Positions 8,266 through 16,844 of a DNA stretch of 64,000 nt are shown here, in pieces. The DNA lies in NCBI RefSeq assembly GCF_019973615.1, contig NZ_AP024238.1, forward strand, positions 4,485,989-4,549,988, given 5' to 3'. The first letter of the stretch is position 1; every line of letters starts with the position of its first letter. The notes under the pieces were generated by a model, which did not search any database, had not been told where the DNA came from, and saw only the letters and a program-made list of their open reading frames with translations. The position numbers and the translations under genes are program-made. The stretch comes from Rhodoferax lithotrophicus. Lineage in GTDB: Bacteria > Pseudomonadota > Gammaproteobacteria > Burkholderiales > Burkholderiaceae_C.

Positions 8266-9117
8266 CTAGTTTGCCAATGACCATTTGTCCACACCGCGTT
8301 CAATCAACTCACTCTTGTTTGCAAGAAAGAGTTGGTGTGCTTTCGGGTTTTCAGTGGCCTTGTCGGTGAAATCAACGTGCCAATGTCTAAGAAAGTAGCC
8401 GACCAAGCATGCTTTGAGTTCAACCAGTTTGACTCCGTTTTGCATTTCGTAGTCGAACGCAGTAGTTTTCGGGAATTCGGATTTTGGGTGTGGCACAAGT
8501 TTTATTTGAACTAGTGTGTTCCATTCCGCGTCATCCTTCAAACTTTTTGTTGACGCAGACCCCTCAGTTGCCGACTCAAAACGTGTCAGGTTGAAGTCTT
8601 TGATTTTGTCGTCCAAATGATCAAAGCAGCGTACATGCCAGCGTAATCCATCATTTACCAAAGCCAAAGGCGAGAGCTGACGCTCCTTATTTCCGCTTGT
8701 GTGGGACCAGTACATTGCAGACATTGTCCGCTTGCGGTGAATACATCTAGTAATCGTTGCGACAAGTGGCAAAGAGAGCGCTCGTTTGATGTCACAGTTG
8801 ATCCAGCTGGGAAGCTTTTTCCCATGCTCTGAATCTAAAGCAATAGCCCGTGCGCCCGCAAGTGCGTGTAGAGCTTGTTCAATGTCGTGGCTGAAATGGT
8901 GCGAAAAATCTGACAGCACATAGCACTTACGCTTTAGGTCATAACGTAATGTGTTGGGAGAAAGCTCTGCATAGCGCGAAAGGTCTTTTGTTGCAGCCGG
9001 TTCACTGATGCCGAACCTGACGACAAGGTCTTTACGACTTACTTGGCCTGTAAACAGTGCCAAAAACTCCAGGTAAAACAAGCGTTCATCCTGAATGTCA
9101 TGCACTTGTTTGTTCAT
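8266..9117 (-). CDS. capW: CapW/BrxR-type WYL regulator
   Basis: A 283-residue transcription regulator of the type that represses CBASS and BREX loci. An N-terminal winged helix (about residues 10-60) contains LVVRFGISEPAATKDLSRY, the characteristic recognition helix of this family. The WYL domain follows (about 120-200, with RLSPLALVNDGLRWHVRCFD-like core), then a C-terminal extension with YFLRHWHVD. The gene is divergent from the small membrane / Cap15 / cyclase genes, so it probably controls that promoter from the 9118-9330 spacer. The family is clear; the target is inferred from position. Confidence 0.85.
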   Translation of the reverse strand: MNKQVHDIQDERLFYLEFLALFTGQVSRKDLVVRFGISEPAATKDLSRYAELSPNTLRYDLKRKCYVLSDFSHHFSHDIEQALHALAGARAIALDSEHGKKLPSWINCDIKRALSLPLVATITRCIHRKRTMSAMYWSHTSGNKERQLSPLALVNDGLRWHVRCFDHLDDKIKDFNLTRFESATEGSASTKSLKDDAEWNTLVQIKLVPHPKSEFPKTTAFDYEMQNGVKLVELKACLVGYFLRHWHVDFTDKATENPKAHQLFLANKSELIERGVDKWSLAN

Positions 9118-9330
9118 GCTTGATCCTTTTAAAGCTTTTTATTGTACTTGTCATGCGAAAATGTATAACGTGATAAAAAACAACATGGTCATAAATAGTA
9201 TTGCAATAAGCCGATTTTCAGTTACATTACGGATCAACAAATGAATCTTGTTGGTTGCGGGTCGTTGCCCTTGTCTTCGGGTGAATGCAAGTTCACTTGC
9301 ATGTCACCAGCTTTTATAGGAATCAATGTC

Positions 9331-9378
9331 ATGAGCAACGGCCAATCAGAGCAACCATGCTGTGACTGCGGCACATGA
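9331..9378 (+). CDS. Possible Cys-rich leader peptide
   Basis: ATG 9331 follows AGGAA and encodes 15 residues (MSNGQSEQPCCDCGT). Its TGA overlaps the ATG of the next gene (ATGA), which allows translational coupling. The frame is open back to ATG 9241 (45 residues), but that start has no ribosome site. Real expression is uncertain. Confidence 0.25.
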   Translation: MSNGQSEQPCCDCGT

Positions 9379-9707
9379 CAACAAAGGATCTTGGTATGGT
9401 TGAAAGCATTTTTTTATTTCTGATTAATCCGCCAAGCAGACTGCGAATGTGCGGCGCACTATTGAGTGGTGTAAGTACAGGGCTCATCGTGATTGGTCTG
9501 TATTTGCGAATTGGGATCGTCGCAGCAGACATTATTCGCAGTAAAGCCAAGATCGATGGAGGTGATATGACACTTGCCAGTTTGTATCCGGGGCTTCCCA
9601 CTTGGTGCATACCTGAATCACCATCTGCATTTTTTATGCTGCTCGTGCTTTTTTGTTGTGGCGTTTACGCACAGTTGGTCGCCAAAAAGTTCAATAAGTA
9701 TCTTTGA
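9375..9707 (+). CDS. Small two-helix membrane protein in the CBASS locus
   Basis: A 110-residue protein with two predicted membrane segments, about residues 25-50 (GALLSGVSTGLIVIGLYL) and 85-102 (FFMLLVLFCCGVYAQLVA). It lies between capW and cap15 on the effector strand. A 29-codon open frame (ATG 9720 to TAA 9809, MSPNTRACIVF...) follows and may be only a spacer. I know no CBASS protein of this form. It may be an accessory of the membrane effector or an unrelated insertion. Confidence 0.5.
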   Translation: MTTKDLGMVESIFLFLINPPSRLRMCGALLSGVSTGLIVIGLYLRIGIVAADIIRSKAKIDGGDMTLASLYPGLPTWCIPESPSAFFMLLVLFCCGVYAQLVAKKFNKYL

Positions 9708-9830
9708 AGGGATCAAGTCATGAGTCCAAATACACGTGCATGCATTGTGTTTGTTACAGGCAAGGTCATTGGTGGTTCAGTGTGTTTGCATATTGCCCAG
9801 GGCTGGTAAATTAACAAAACGGGAACAACT

Positions 9831-10470
9831 TTGGCTTCAAATCATGAATATGCGGTAATCGGCCATAGCCGCGCGACGGTCGGACGATTCCTCGGCATCG
9901 CGGCAGGACTGGCCAGTTCAGGTTTGGCTGTTGGAATCGCCACCGGGATAACTTATGCAGAAAGTTGGGGATTTCTAGATGCCCGCGCATATTGGAAATT
10001 GCCACTAACAGCTGCAATTTTCTACACCTTGGGTCACTTGGCTTTTGATAAGTGGGCCTGGCGAACCTGGTTGGTTCATCGCATTCTGGCTATTCCTGAC
10101 TTGCGTGGTAAATGGGACTGTGTCGGTGAAACTATTGATCCCGATACCGGAGCAATAAAGTACAACTGGACTGCGGAAGTCACGATTTCGCAAGGCTGGG
10201 AAAAAGATCAGGATTTACTCCCAAACGGAACATTCGCGTTCTCGGAGTGTTGCCGCGTCTATCGTGGTGGAAGAAGATGTCGGCTATATCCTGATGTACA
10301 GCTACCGCAACGAACCGCGTCCTGGTGAACCCGAACTGAAGGCTCACCACGGCTATGCCGAATGGCACATCGCTGCTGATGGGTCTTCCGCTGATGCAAC
10401 CTACTTCAACGGTGGAGGTCGCTATACAGGTGGCCGCATGAAACTTACAAGGAAAACACGTGGCGACTGA
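9831..10470 (+). pseudogene. cap15: Cap15-type CBASS membrane effector, frameshifted
   Basis: Two N-terminal transmembrane helices (about residues 18-42 and 57-72) are followed by a beta-rich domain opening with LRGKWDCVGETI, the pattern of Cap15 effectors. These bind cyclic nucleotides through a small beta-barrel and damage the inner membrane. The start is TTG 9831 after GGGA. The frame is lost near 10242-10246: one base too many there puts the remainder (VVEEDVGYILMYSYRNEP to TRKTRGD) in another frame ending at 10470. Joined, it gives about 212 residues, right for the family. As sequenced the product would be cut within the barrel. It directly precedes, and overlaps by 11 bp, the cyclase gene. 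Confidence 0.75.
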
Positions 10471-11566
10471 CTACTCAAACCGCATCGGCCGCGTTAACGC
10501 CCGGCGCAACAACACCGCTGTTGCGAGTCTTAGTAAAAGTGCTTCGTTCGCTGAGGATAGTGCTTTCCGGGATTTCGTGACCGAAGGCTATCGGAATAAG
10601 ACGAGATCCAAGAATTTTCAGTACGCCTTGGTGTCCATGCAGGAAGTTGAAGCGCAATACACAGCCATCAGCTATCGCGAGGCCGAAAGAGTTGCGAAGC
10701 AAATTGATTCAGGACTTCTGAGACTCGGAAAGACGGTGACAGTCGAACTCCAAGGATCGCTGCCATTGAACGTGCATTTGAGGCGCGTGAGCGATGTCGA
10801 TATGCTCGTATGGCCGTGGAGATTCTTCGTCTTTGATAGCTCTGGGGTTTCCGCCCCCAACTACACCATCAGCACGAGCAATGCTGCTTCTGAAATAACC
10901 TCCCTGCGTTCCGAGTGCTGCTCGGTGATTCGATCTGCATTTCCTGCCGCGAAGGTTGACGATTCTGGGGCAAAGTGCATCACGGTGTCGGAGGGCTCTC
11001 TTCTCCGTGAGATTGATGTTGTTCCATCTGTTTTGTACAAGACGGCGACCCATCAAAGAACGAACAATGACGATGACAGAGGTGTTCAAATCTACGACAA
11101 AAAGGCGAATGAACTTATCACGAACTACCCCTTTAAAGTGCGAGCCTTGATCAATGCGAAGGAGGTGCGTACTGGCGGCGGTTGCAAAAAGGCCATTCGC
11201 TTGCTAAAAAACATGAAAGAGGATTCCGATACTTCGATTGCACTGTCCAGCTTCAACATCATGTCTCTGGTCTATGCCATGCAAGATTCCGACCTAGTGC
11301 ACTTGTCATACTGCGAGGGCAAGATCGTCGCCTCGTTGCAAAACTGGTTTTACACACTTGCGCATGACGAAAATCGTTTGAGAGGACTGGACACTGTAGA
11401 CGGAAGTAGGAAGATCGTGCAGTCCGCGGCTGATGTCACTGCGGTCTCGCAAATGGCGGATGAGTTGAACACGCTGGTGTTGCTGATAGCGCAGGAATTG
11501 CAGCCCGATATCCCGACCAGCTTTCCTGCGTGGCGCGCCAAGGTTGAAAGCGAGTTCTTGATTTAG
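10460..11566 (+). CDS. CD-NTase (CBASS nucleotide cyclase)
   Basis: A 368-residue cGAS/DncV-like nucleotidyltransferase, which in CBASS makes a cyclic oligonucleotide on phage infection. The active site reads G99-S100 with D112 and D114 (SDVDML), and the third acid is D185 in LREIDVVPS. The start is GTG 10460, behind AAGGA and inside the end of the effector gene, giving coupled translation. The C-terminal helical half (about 230-368) fits the OAS1-C/tRNA-NT-like domain. With one effector, one cyclase and no Cap2/Cap3 genes it is a type I CBASS. The clade and product cannot be told from sequence alone. Confidence 0.85.
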   Translation: MATDYSNRIGRVNARRNNTAVASLSKSASFAEDSAFRDFVTEGYRNKTRSKNFQYALVSMQEVEAQYTAISYREAERVAKQIDSGLLRLGKTVTVELQGSLPLNVHLRRVSDVDMLVWPWRFFVFDSSGVSAPNYTISTSNAASEITSLRSECCSVIRSAFPAAKVDDSGAKCITVSEGSLLREIDVVPSVLYKTATHQRTNNDDDRGVQIYDKKANELITNYPFKVRALINAKEVRTGGGCKKAIRLLKNMKEDSDTSIALSSFNIMSLVYAMQDSDLVHLSYCEGKIVASLQNWFYTLAHDENRLRGLDTVDGSRKIVQSAADVTAVSQMADELNTLVLLIAQELQPDIPTSFPAWRAKVESEFLI

Positions 11567-11719
11567 CCCGCATGCTTCACGTCATTAAATTTTTGGACTT
11601 TTTTTGAAAAGTGAAACTAATGATCTGTTTCCCCCTAGAGGTGTCGAGAGAACAAATTTACCCTGGCATAAACCCTTAGGTGGCTTGATGCCAAGCCAAC
11701 ATGCTGTCTAGCAGGTCAT

Positions 11720-11810
11720 CAACGTAGACCAGGTCGGAAATCACCAAGACCCAATCGGCATGTCAAGTCACATCCGAGCATGGCGTACAAGAGGTGAGGC
11801 TTAAGTTCGT
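11720..11810. repeat. Dispersed repeat R1, copy 1
   Basis: These 91 bp match 20525-20615 without gaps at about 88 percent identity. The differences are scattered and mostly transitions. No conserved reading frame is obvious. It may be a fragment of an old IS or of a duplicated gene. Confidence 0.75.
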
Positions 11811-12184
11811 ACTATTGGGCGCATAGTCGATGCCTTCATGGCATAGCACGCATTGGTTCGCTGGTACTCGTGTTCGTACAACTCCAATAACGCAACCAGC
11901 TTGTCAATGTTGGTAAGAAATTCCTCCTTGATGAGGCACGGGTTCTCAGAGAACATTCGCAACGCCGTGTCAGCCACATCTAATTTACCCGCCCAGCGAG
12001 CCCATCCTTTGACCTCGCAATAAGCCAGCAAGGCCAGTCGCCCAAGCTGGTCGTGTTTGCGTGCAAAGTGCATATCTGCGAGCAAGTCTTCAAGCCTTAG
12101 CTGGGTATCAATGATTTGATTATGTTGCAGTGCAGCATGCAACTCTGTGCTTGCGTTAATCTGACGACGTGCTTGCTGTTTCAA
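11801..12184 (-). CDS. Hypothetical protein
   Basis: A 127-residue helical, charged frame. The only start that fits is TTG 12184, and the upstream sequence is the terminator of the next gene, which argues for a truncated or remnant gene. The C terminus overlaps dispersed repeat R1. I recognise no family. Confidence 0.3.
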   Translation of the reverse strand: MKQQARRQINASTELHAALQHNQIIDTQLRLEDLLADMHFARKHDQLGRLALLAYCEVKGWARWAGKLDVADTALRMFSENPCLIKEEFLTNIDKLVALLELYEHEYQRTNACYAMKASTMRPIVRT

Positions 12185-12196
12185 CTTTTGAGCAAA

Positions 12197-12228
12197 ATGG
12201 AGGGGCCGGTAAATACCGGCCCCTCCAT
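12197..12228 (-). terminator. Rho-independent terminator
   Basis: A 15-bp perfect inverted repeat around GGAGGGGCCGGTA (12197-12211 with 12214-12228) is followed on the minus strand by TTTTG. It sits 19 bp after the stop of the exported Ala/Lys-rich protein. Confidence 0.8.
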
Positions 12229-12246
12229 AGTCATAACTCCAATTGT

Positions 12247-12555
12247 TTATTTGGTGTCAGAAGCAGCAGGTGCTGCCTTGTCTGCTTTCTTCGTGGAAGC
12301 GGCCTTATGCACCTTCTTTGCCGTGTGTGCTGGTTTTGAAGCCGCGTCTGTCGGTGTGACTGCCGCAGCATCTTTTGCCTTGGGTTCTTCTACTTTCTTA
12401 ACCGTATGCTTGGTGGTCACTTTGACCGCTGGTGCGTTCATAGCAGCAGGGGTGGTCGGAACTGCATCTTTGGGGGCTGCAGGAGCCTGGGCAAACGAGA
12501 CAGCAGCAACGCTGGTAAACAAAGCAGTAGCGATCAGATTTTTGATAATTGACAT
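12247..12555 (-). CDS. Exported Ala/Lys/Pro-rich protein
   Basis: A 102-residue protein with a clear signal peptide (about 1-22, ending SFAQA). The mature part is low-complexity Ala, Lys, Thr and Pro with repeated HTVKKV / HTAKKVHK-like segments, so it is very basic. It resembles acid-shock-like small periplasmic proteins in composition only. It has its own terminator and is otherwise isolated. Confidence 0.65.
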   Translation of the reverse strand: MSIIKNLIATALFTSVAAVSFAQAPAAPKDAVPTTPAAMNAPAVKVTTKHTVKKVEEPKAKDAAAVTPTDAASKPAHTAKKVHKAASTKKADKAAPAASDTK

Positions 12556-12797
12556 GGTTAAAACTCACTCATAAAGCGACAGTTGCATTTGCTCCAACTG
12601 TCATAAGCGAGCCAGAATTTCGTTCCAGCTTGTACCTACAACGGCGTGTGAATGCTTGCGTTGACGCGTGATACACACCCTTACAAACAGTGACAGAGTA
12701 GACACACAGCAGATTGTTTGATGGGCATCTCAGAAATTTATCAATGAAGGTTTTGACCTACCCATTGCTAGATGCGGCAATGGTTATACGACCATTC

Positions 12798-13208
12798 CTA
12801 GCTAGCCGGAACAGGCACCAACCGCCGCTTCTTCACGATGACCACCGGTGGCGGCGTATCTTTTCGGGTCTCCTTCCAAAGCGACTCTCGTGAATCCCCT
12901 CTCGAAAACCTCGGGCTGAACTCCTTGGGCGCATTGGCCACCGCCTTGGCGATGTCTTTGGTCTTGAGCGGTGTCAGGTGGTCACCAACCACTTGCACGT
13001 ACTCACCTGCATCAGTCATGGCCAGGGCACCAACCTGCAGCCCCTTGCTCACGCTTCCCAGTAGCTTGAGATCACCGCCTTCGGGGCGCTCATAGGTGTA
13101 CCTAGACCAGGCTGCACGGCCAAGGACGACGCGCCAAGTGGGTTTGAAAGTCTTCCGAGGTGAGCTACTGTCAGAGGTAGCTGTTCCGGGGTAAAGCTGA
13201 GCTTGCAT
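12798..13208 (-). CDS. Hypothetical protein
   Basis: A 136-residue frame starting at ATG 13208 (a GTG-type extension to 13235 exists). Beta-rich sequence with KPTWRVVLGRAAWSRYTYERPEGGD, a Ser/Arg-rich stretch near residue 105 and a basic C terminus (VIVKKRRLVPVPAS). I recognise no family. Ala/Gly and codon pattern look coding. Confidence 0.45.
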   Translation of the reverse strand: MQAQLYPGTATSDSSSPRKTFKPTWRVVLGRAAWSRYTYERPEGGDLKLLGSVSKGLQVGALAMTDAGEYVQVVGDHLTPLKTKDIAKAVANAPKEFSPRFSRGDSRESLWKETRKDTPPPVVIVKKRRLVPVPAS

Positions 13209-13521
13209 TGAGATAGGATTTGAAGGCAATCGCAATCATATTGTCTGTGATGCTGCCATGTGCGAAAGCCAGGTTCAGCATGTATTTTGTTGGTAACGAT
13301 TCCTCATAACGTTAACGATTCGGCGGGCTGAGGTCAAGGTCAGATGGCGTTTTAGGACGGCTAACGTATCCAGTGTGGGCCGACTGCTCTTTCCGAGAGC
13401 GATGCGGAAAACTCTTGGTGGAGTGCCACCGATAGGAACCTACCAGGCGGTCATTTCGCTGGTGGCTTCGACTGGTGATGGGCCGGTGAAAATTGTTCCT
13501 CAAATTATCTATCTCGCTCCA
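13209..13521. other. Gap without a supported gene
   Basis: I see no convincing reading frame, RNA or repeat here. It may hold degraded sequence. Confidence 0.4.
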
Positions 13522-13687
13522 ATGTCGGCTGCCACTAACGAGGCTGGATCAAGAATTGGGCACACTTGCAGATGCAGCCAAAGGTGCAGCAGATCGAGCG
13601 GACTCTGCAATTGACGGCGCGATGGCTTTCATTGCAGCAAGCAACAAGCGCATTGCCAGCATTGACGATCTGATTGCGGACGATTAA
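13522..13687 (+). pseudogene. Small frame, probably shifted
   Basis: ATG 13522 begins MSAATNEA. A different frame then reads LDQELGTLADAAKGAADRAD and on to IASIDDLIADD, stopping at 13687. Joined by a one-base change near 13545-13555 this would be a helical protein of about 56 residues. I do not recognise it; it could be an antitoxin-like remnant. Confidence 0.3.
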
Positions 13688-13696
13688 GTCACCCCC

Positions 13697-14430
13697 CTAG
13701 GCTGCACCCCCCGGCAAGAATTCAATCCCGGTTCGCTTGACCAATTCTCCATAGCTGATGGGCTTTGACCCACGGGTTGAATCGTCATTCTGCTGCCAAT
13801 AGGCCCATGCCCTGTTCTTGTCCTGGTCGTATACCAGCTTGAAAAGATAGGTCGGCACATGCACCCCTGACCCAATGCTGGGACTCTTTGCAATATTGGG
13901 CACAAACACCGGCCCAGTGATGACATAAATGTCACCACTAGCCCGTGCCGCATATTTGCGGGTAGCCGCCTCGACCGACTTTGCCCAAACGCCTCGGTTA
14001 TGTTCGGGGGCTTGAGGCACCATATTGGCCAGAGAAAAGCTCTGTGCCATGGCCTGCGCAGTAGGCATATCGCCCGCTGGTGCCATGTGACCACGATCAA
14101 ACCCACTGTCCTTGTAATCGTCCAATTCCGCTCTTTCCGCCGCACGCAGTCGTGCATCGGCAAAGAAACGGTTCGTGCGTTTTTCATGCGCGTCCATGAC
14201 GGAGGAACGGTTCAACTTTTCGGCTACGAACACCGGGGTTTTGCTTTCCCCGGAGTGCAGCACTGCAAAAGCGTCGTAACACAAGGCCCGATCTGTGGGA
14301 TGCTGTGTAAGCGATGGTGGCTTTGCATGTGCGAAAAACTGCAAACACGCTGAAAATTCTCGGCAGCATGGCTGACTGTGGCCGATGTAAAAAGGAGTGC
14401 AGCAATGGCTGGACGGTAAAAATGATGCAT
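13697..14430 (-). pseudogene. Secreted DNA/RNA non-specific endonuclease, frameshifted
   Basis: NucA/Serratia-type nuclease: DRGHM (with the catalytic His) in a DSGFDRGHMAPAGDM context, followed by the ASGDIYVITGPVF segment. ATG 14430 begins a signal peptide MHHFYRPAIAALLFTSATVSHAAEN. Near 14353-14356 the frame shifts: restoring one T to the T4 run (minus strand) joins AAENF to SACLQFFAHAKPP and gives a secreted enzyme of about 244 aa. As sequenced the signal peptide and catalytic part are in different frames. This is either a real inactivation or a homopolymer error. Confidence 0.8.
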
Positions 14431-14851
14431 GCGTAGACTTGCTGGAAAAAGGTAAAGGGCTGTTCATTGAGCACCACCGAATTGGGAAGTCCATTCGTGG
14501 CTCTGAACGTTGAATGTCTGAAAGTGTTGCGTGTGCAGTTGTGGCTGCCACGCTAAATGGTTGGCTCAATCGTTATTAATACCTGCCCCTTTAGCGCGCT
14601 TGCACTCCTTTTGTGGCACGACGTGGGAGTAATGGACGAACTTATGAGGTCAGGATCTCAGTAATAATTCCGCTTCCGCTTCGTATCAATGCATTACAGC
14701 CTATTGGGGATTTCTCGAAAGCCAAAAAGAAAGCCGATGCCGATGCATCCAGTTTTCCCACTCCAGAAGTTAAGATATGACGTATCAACTTCATGTTACT
14801 CGTCGAAGCTAAATTCGTAGCCTTAATATAAAGATCGGGTGAAAAAATTAA
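14431..14851. other. Gap without a supported gene
   Basis: This is the spacer between the divergent nuclease and lipoprotein genes and presumably holds both promoters. I see no gene, RNA or clear repeat. Confidence 0.4.
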
Positions 14852-16075
14852 ATGCGTTTAACTGCACAATTAAAGATTACTGCGCTGCTCCTGATTTCAA
14901 TATTACTGACCGCGTGTGGCGGTGGAAGTAGCGCTTCGACAACTGGTACCCTGAGCGGTGTTGCAGCAGTCGGTACGCCAATTGTTGGTGGGAACATCAG
15001 CGTTATTTGCGTATCAGGTAGTGAGCTTACACCCACCACAACGGACAGCAATGGCTTTTATTCAGTCACCCTCTACGGTCAAGCCCTACCCTGTGCGGTA
15101 CAGGTAGCTGGTGGCACTATTAACGGTGCCGCCAACACCACGCCTTACCAATCCATTGCTACCACAGTAGGCACTGTGAACATTACTCCTCTCACTGATC
15201 TGCTGGTTGCTAATCTGACAGGTTCGGCAACCCCCAGCACATGGTTCACTAGGTTGGACAGCACACCATTCACAGGAAGATGGACAGGTAATTACAATGG
15301 AAGTCCTCTTGTTTTTTATATTAATCAGACGGGAAGCTCTATTGCTATCATCGGTAATAACCCAACTGCAGGAATTACGTATAGTGGTACAGTAAGTGGG
15401 AATATTCTTTCAGTTAATGAGTATCTTAACAATACTCCATTTGCCACTCTGACATTCACATTAACCAACAGCACGACTATCAATGCCGTTATAACTAGCA
15501 GCAATCCACCTCCAGGGTATACCGCTGCAGCGCTAGGATCAGCCATCACCCTCACTGGTGACGGAAACGCACAACTCATCGATATCACCCAAACGCAAGT
15601 GAACACGGCTCTCGGCTACTTGAGTACCGCCCTACCCGCACTAACCTCGCTCAGCGTCACTAACCCGATCACCACGGCATTCACGCCCACCTCGGGCAAC
15701 GTGAGTGATGATATGTTGACCGCTTTGGCAAGCACAGGTGTCGCATACACATCGCTGCTGAGCAAGGTATCTGGATCACTGCTGAGCAATGTATCTGGAA
15801 ATCAGGAGCAAAGGATACAAGACCTGATCGATAGCTTCGCCAATGTAAGCGGCAGAAGTTTCACCGCCGAGCAGCGATCTTTGCTTTCCAGTGGGGTGAA
15901 AGCGCTTTTACAGATCAGTGAGGACGCTGCCAACCGAAACGACCTGGCCCTGGTCGAGAGAAACATCGACCTGTTCCTCGATAATGTGCAACAGGTGTTG
16001 CAGATCAACTTCAGCAGTAATGACAAGCGCCTGCTGACGCGGGGGCTGGTACGTCTCTGTGGGTATTTAGGATAG
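14852..16075 (+). CDS. Exported lipoprotein with carboxypeptidase-like repeat
   Basis: A 407-residue lipoprotein. The lipobox LTAC places the lipidated Cys at residue 22, followed by GGGSS. Residues about 33-80 (GTLSGVAAVGTPIVGGNISV ... DSNGFYSVTL) look like a carboxypeptidase-regulatory-like beta fold found in many surface lipoproteins. The middle is Thr/Ser/Asn-rich and beta-structured. The C-terminal 130 residues are helical. No enzyme motif is seen, so the role is unknown. It stands alone in the cargo. Confidence 0.7.
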   Translation: MRLTAQLKITALLLISILLTACGGGSSASTTGTLSGVAAVGTPIVGGNISVICVSGSELTPTTTDSNGFYSVTLYGQALPCAVQVAGGTINGAANTTPYQSIATTVGTVNITPLTDLLVANLTGSATPSTWFTRLDSTPFTGRWTGNYNGSPLVFYINQTGSSIAIIGNNPTAGITYSGTVSGNILSVNEYLNNTPFATLTFTLTNSTTINAVITSSNPPPGYTAAALGSAITLTGDGNAQLIDITQTQVNTALGYLSTALPALTSLSVTNPITTAFTPTSGNVSDDMLTALASTGVAYTSLLSKVSGSLLSNVSGNQEQRIQDLIDSFANVSGRSFTAEQRSLLSSGVKALLQISEDAANRNDLALVERNIDLFLDNVQQVLQINFSSNDKRLLTRGLVRLCGYLG

Positions 16076-16316
16076 CGCACGCCAGCGCCGGTGGCTCCGG
16101 TGGCTCCGGTGATCAGCACGGCATTTACCCACTCACCCAGAGCCAGACTCATCACAGCGTTGCGCTCCAGGCCCCACAAGTTCGACACTTCCTGAGTGTA
16201 AGTGGTCGGGCCTGAAATACGCGTAACCCGTTGTAAACGTTGAATAAATTAGCGAAAATGTCCGCCAAATCCCTCAAGAAACGTTAATAGTGGAGATAAT
16301 TTCTGAGAGATTTGAC

Positions 16317-16625
16317 ATGCAGTCCGTTGACTTTTTCCGTAGCCGAATTGATGCCATGATCAACTTGAGTGACCCGCTGGCGGTGTTATCCACCCGGCTG
16401 CCTTGGCAGCCAAATTAAAACCGCCATAGCGGCAAAATTTGAGAGGGAGAATCGCAGCGGTCAAATCCTCAAATCTGAAGACATGTTCGGCACAAGCGAA
16501 GTTGTTGTCGCAGCTGGGCGCTCTAACGCCGGTCGCCCCAAACTGCCCATTCGCCTCATGGTCAGTCTGCTGTACCTCAAGAACTGGAGGTGCTGGGGTG
16601 CCCCACCGAAATTGCTTGTCTGAGC
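16317..16625 (+). pseudogene. IS5-family transposase remnant
   Basis: ATG 16317 begins MQSVDFFRSRIDAMINL and DPLAVLSTRLPWQ, then in another frame GRSNAGRPKLPIRLMVSLLY. These are the N-terminal blocks of IS5-family transposases. The frame shifts between the two blocks and the homology ends near 16600, so more than two thirds of the gene, including the DDE core, is gone. Confidence 0.7.
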
Positions 16626-16844
16626 TCACGCTCAGCAGCCCTGTTTAACGTGATATCTCATCGGGCAACCGATGGAGTCAATTCGGGGTACGAGTCGGTG
16701 AAGGCGCGCCAAGTTAGATATCGGGGTGGCAGCCCCCAAAAGAATTTTCTCGGCATCTACCTCGGCACCTCCACTCTCAAGTTTCTTTCATCATCCGGGG
16801 CATCGGCCTGGATTCATGAAAGTTAGAACGTCATCCATGGCGAT

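Noticed and set aside
8750..8765. TTGCGAC inside capW as an additional TnsB site
   Set aside because: A single short match inside a coding region, 4 kb from the end; chance is enough.
9720..9809. A 29-codon frame between the small membrane gene and cap15
   Set aside because: No clear ribosome site and no similarity; mentioned only in the neighbouring entry.
16089..16110. Short tandem repeat GGTGGCTCC after the lipoprotein gene
   Set aside because: About two and a half units only; possibly the remains of a minus-strand gene, without a recognisable product.
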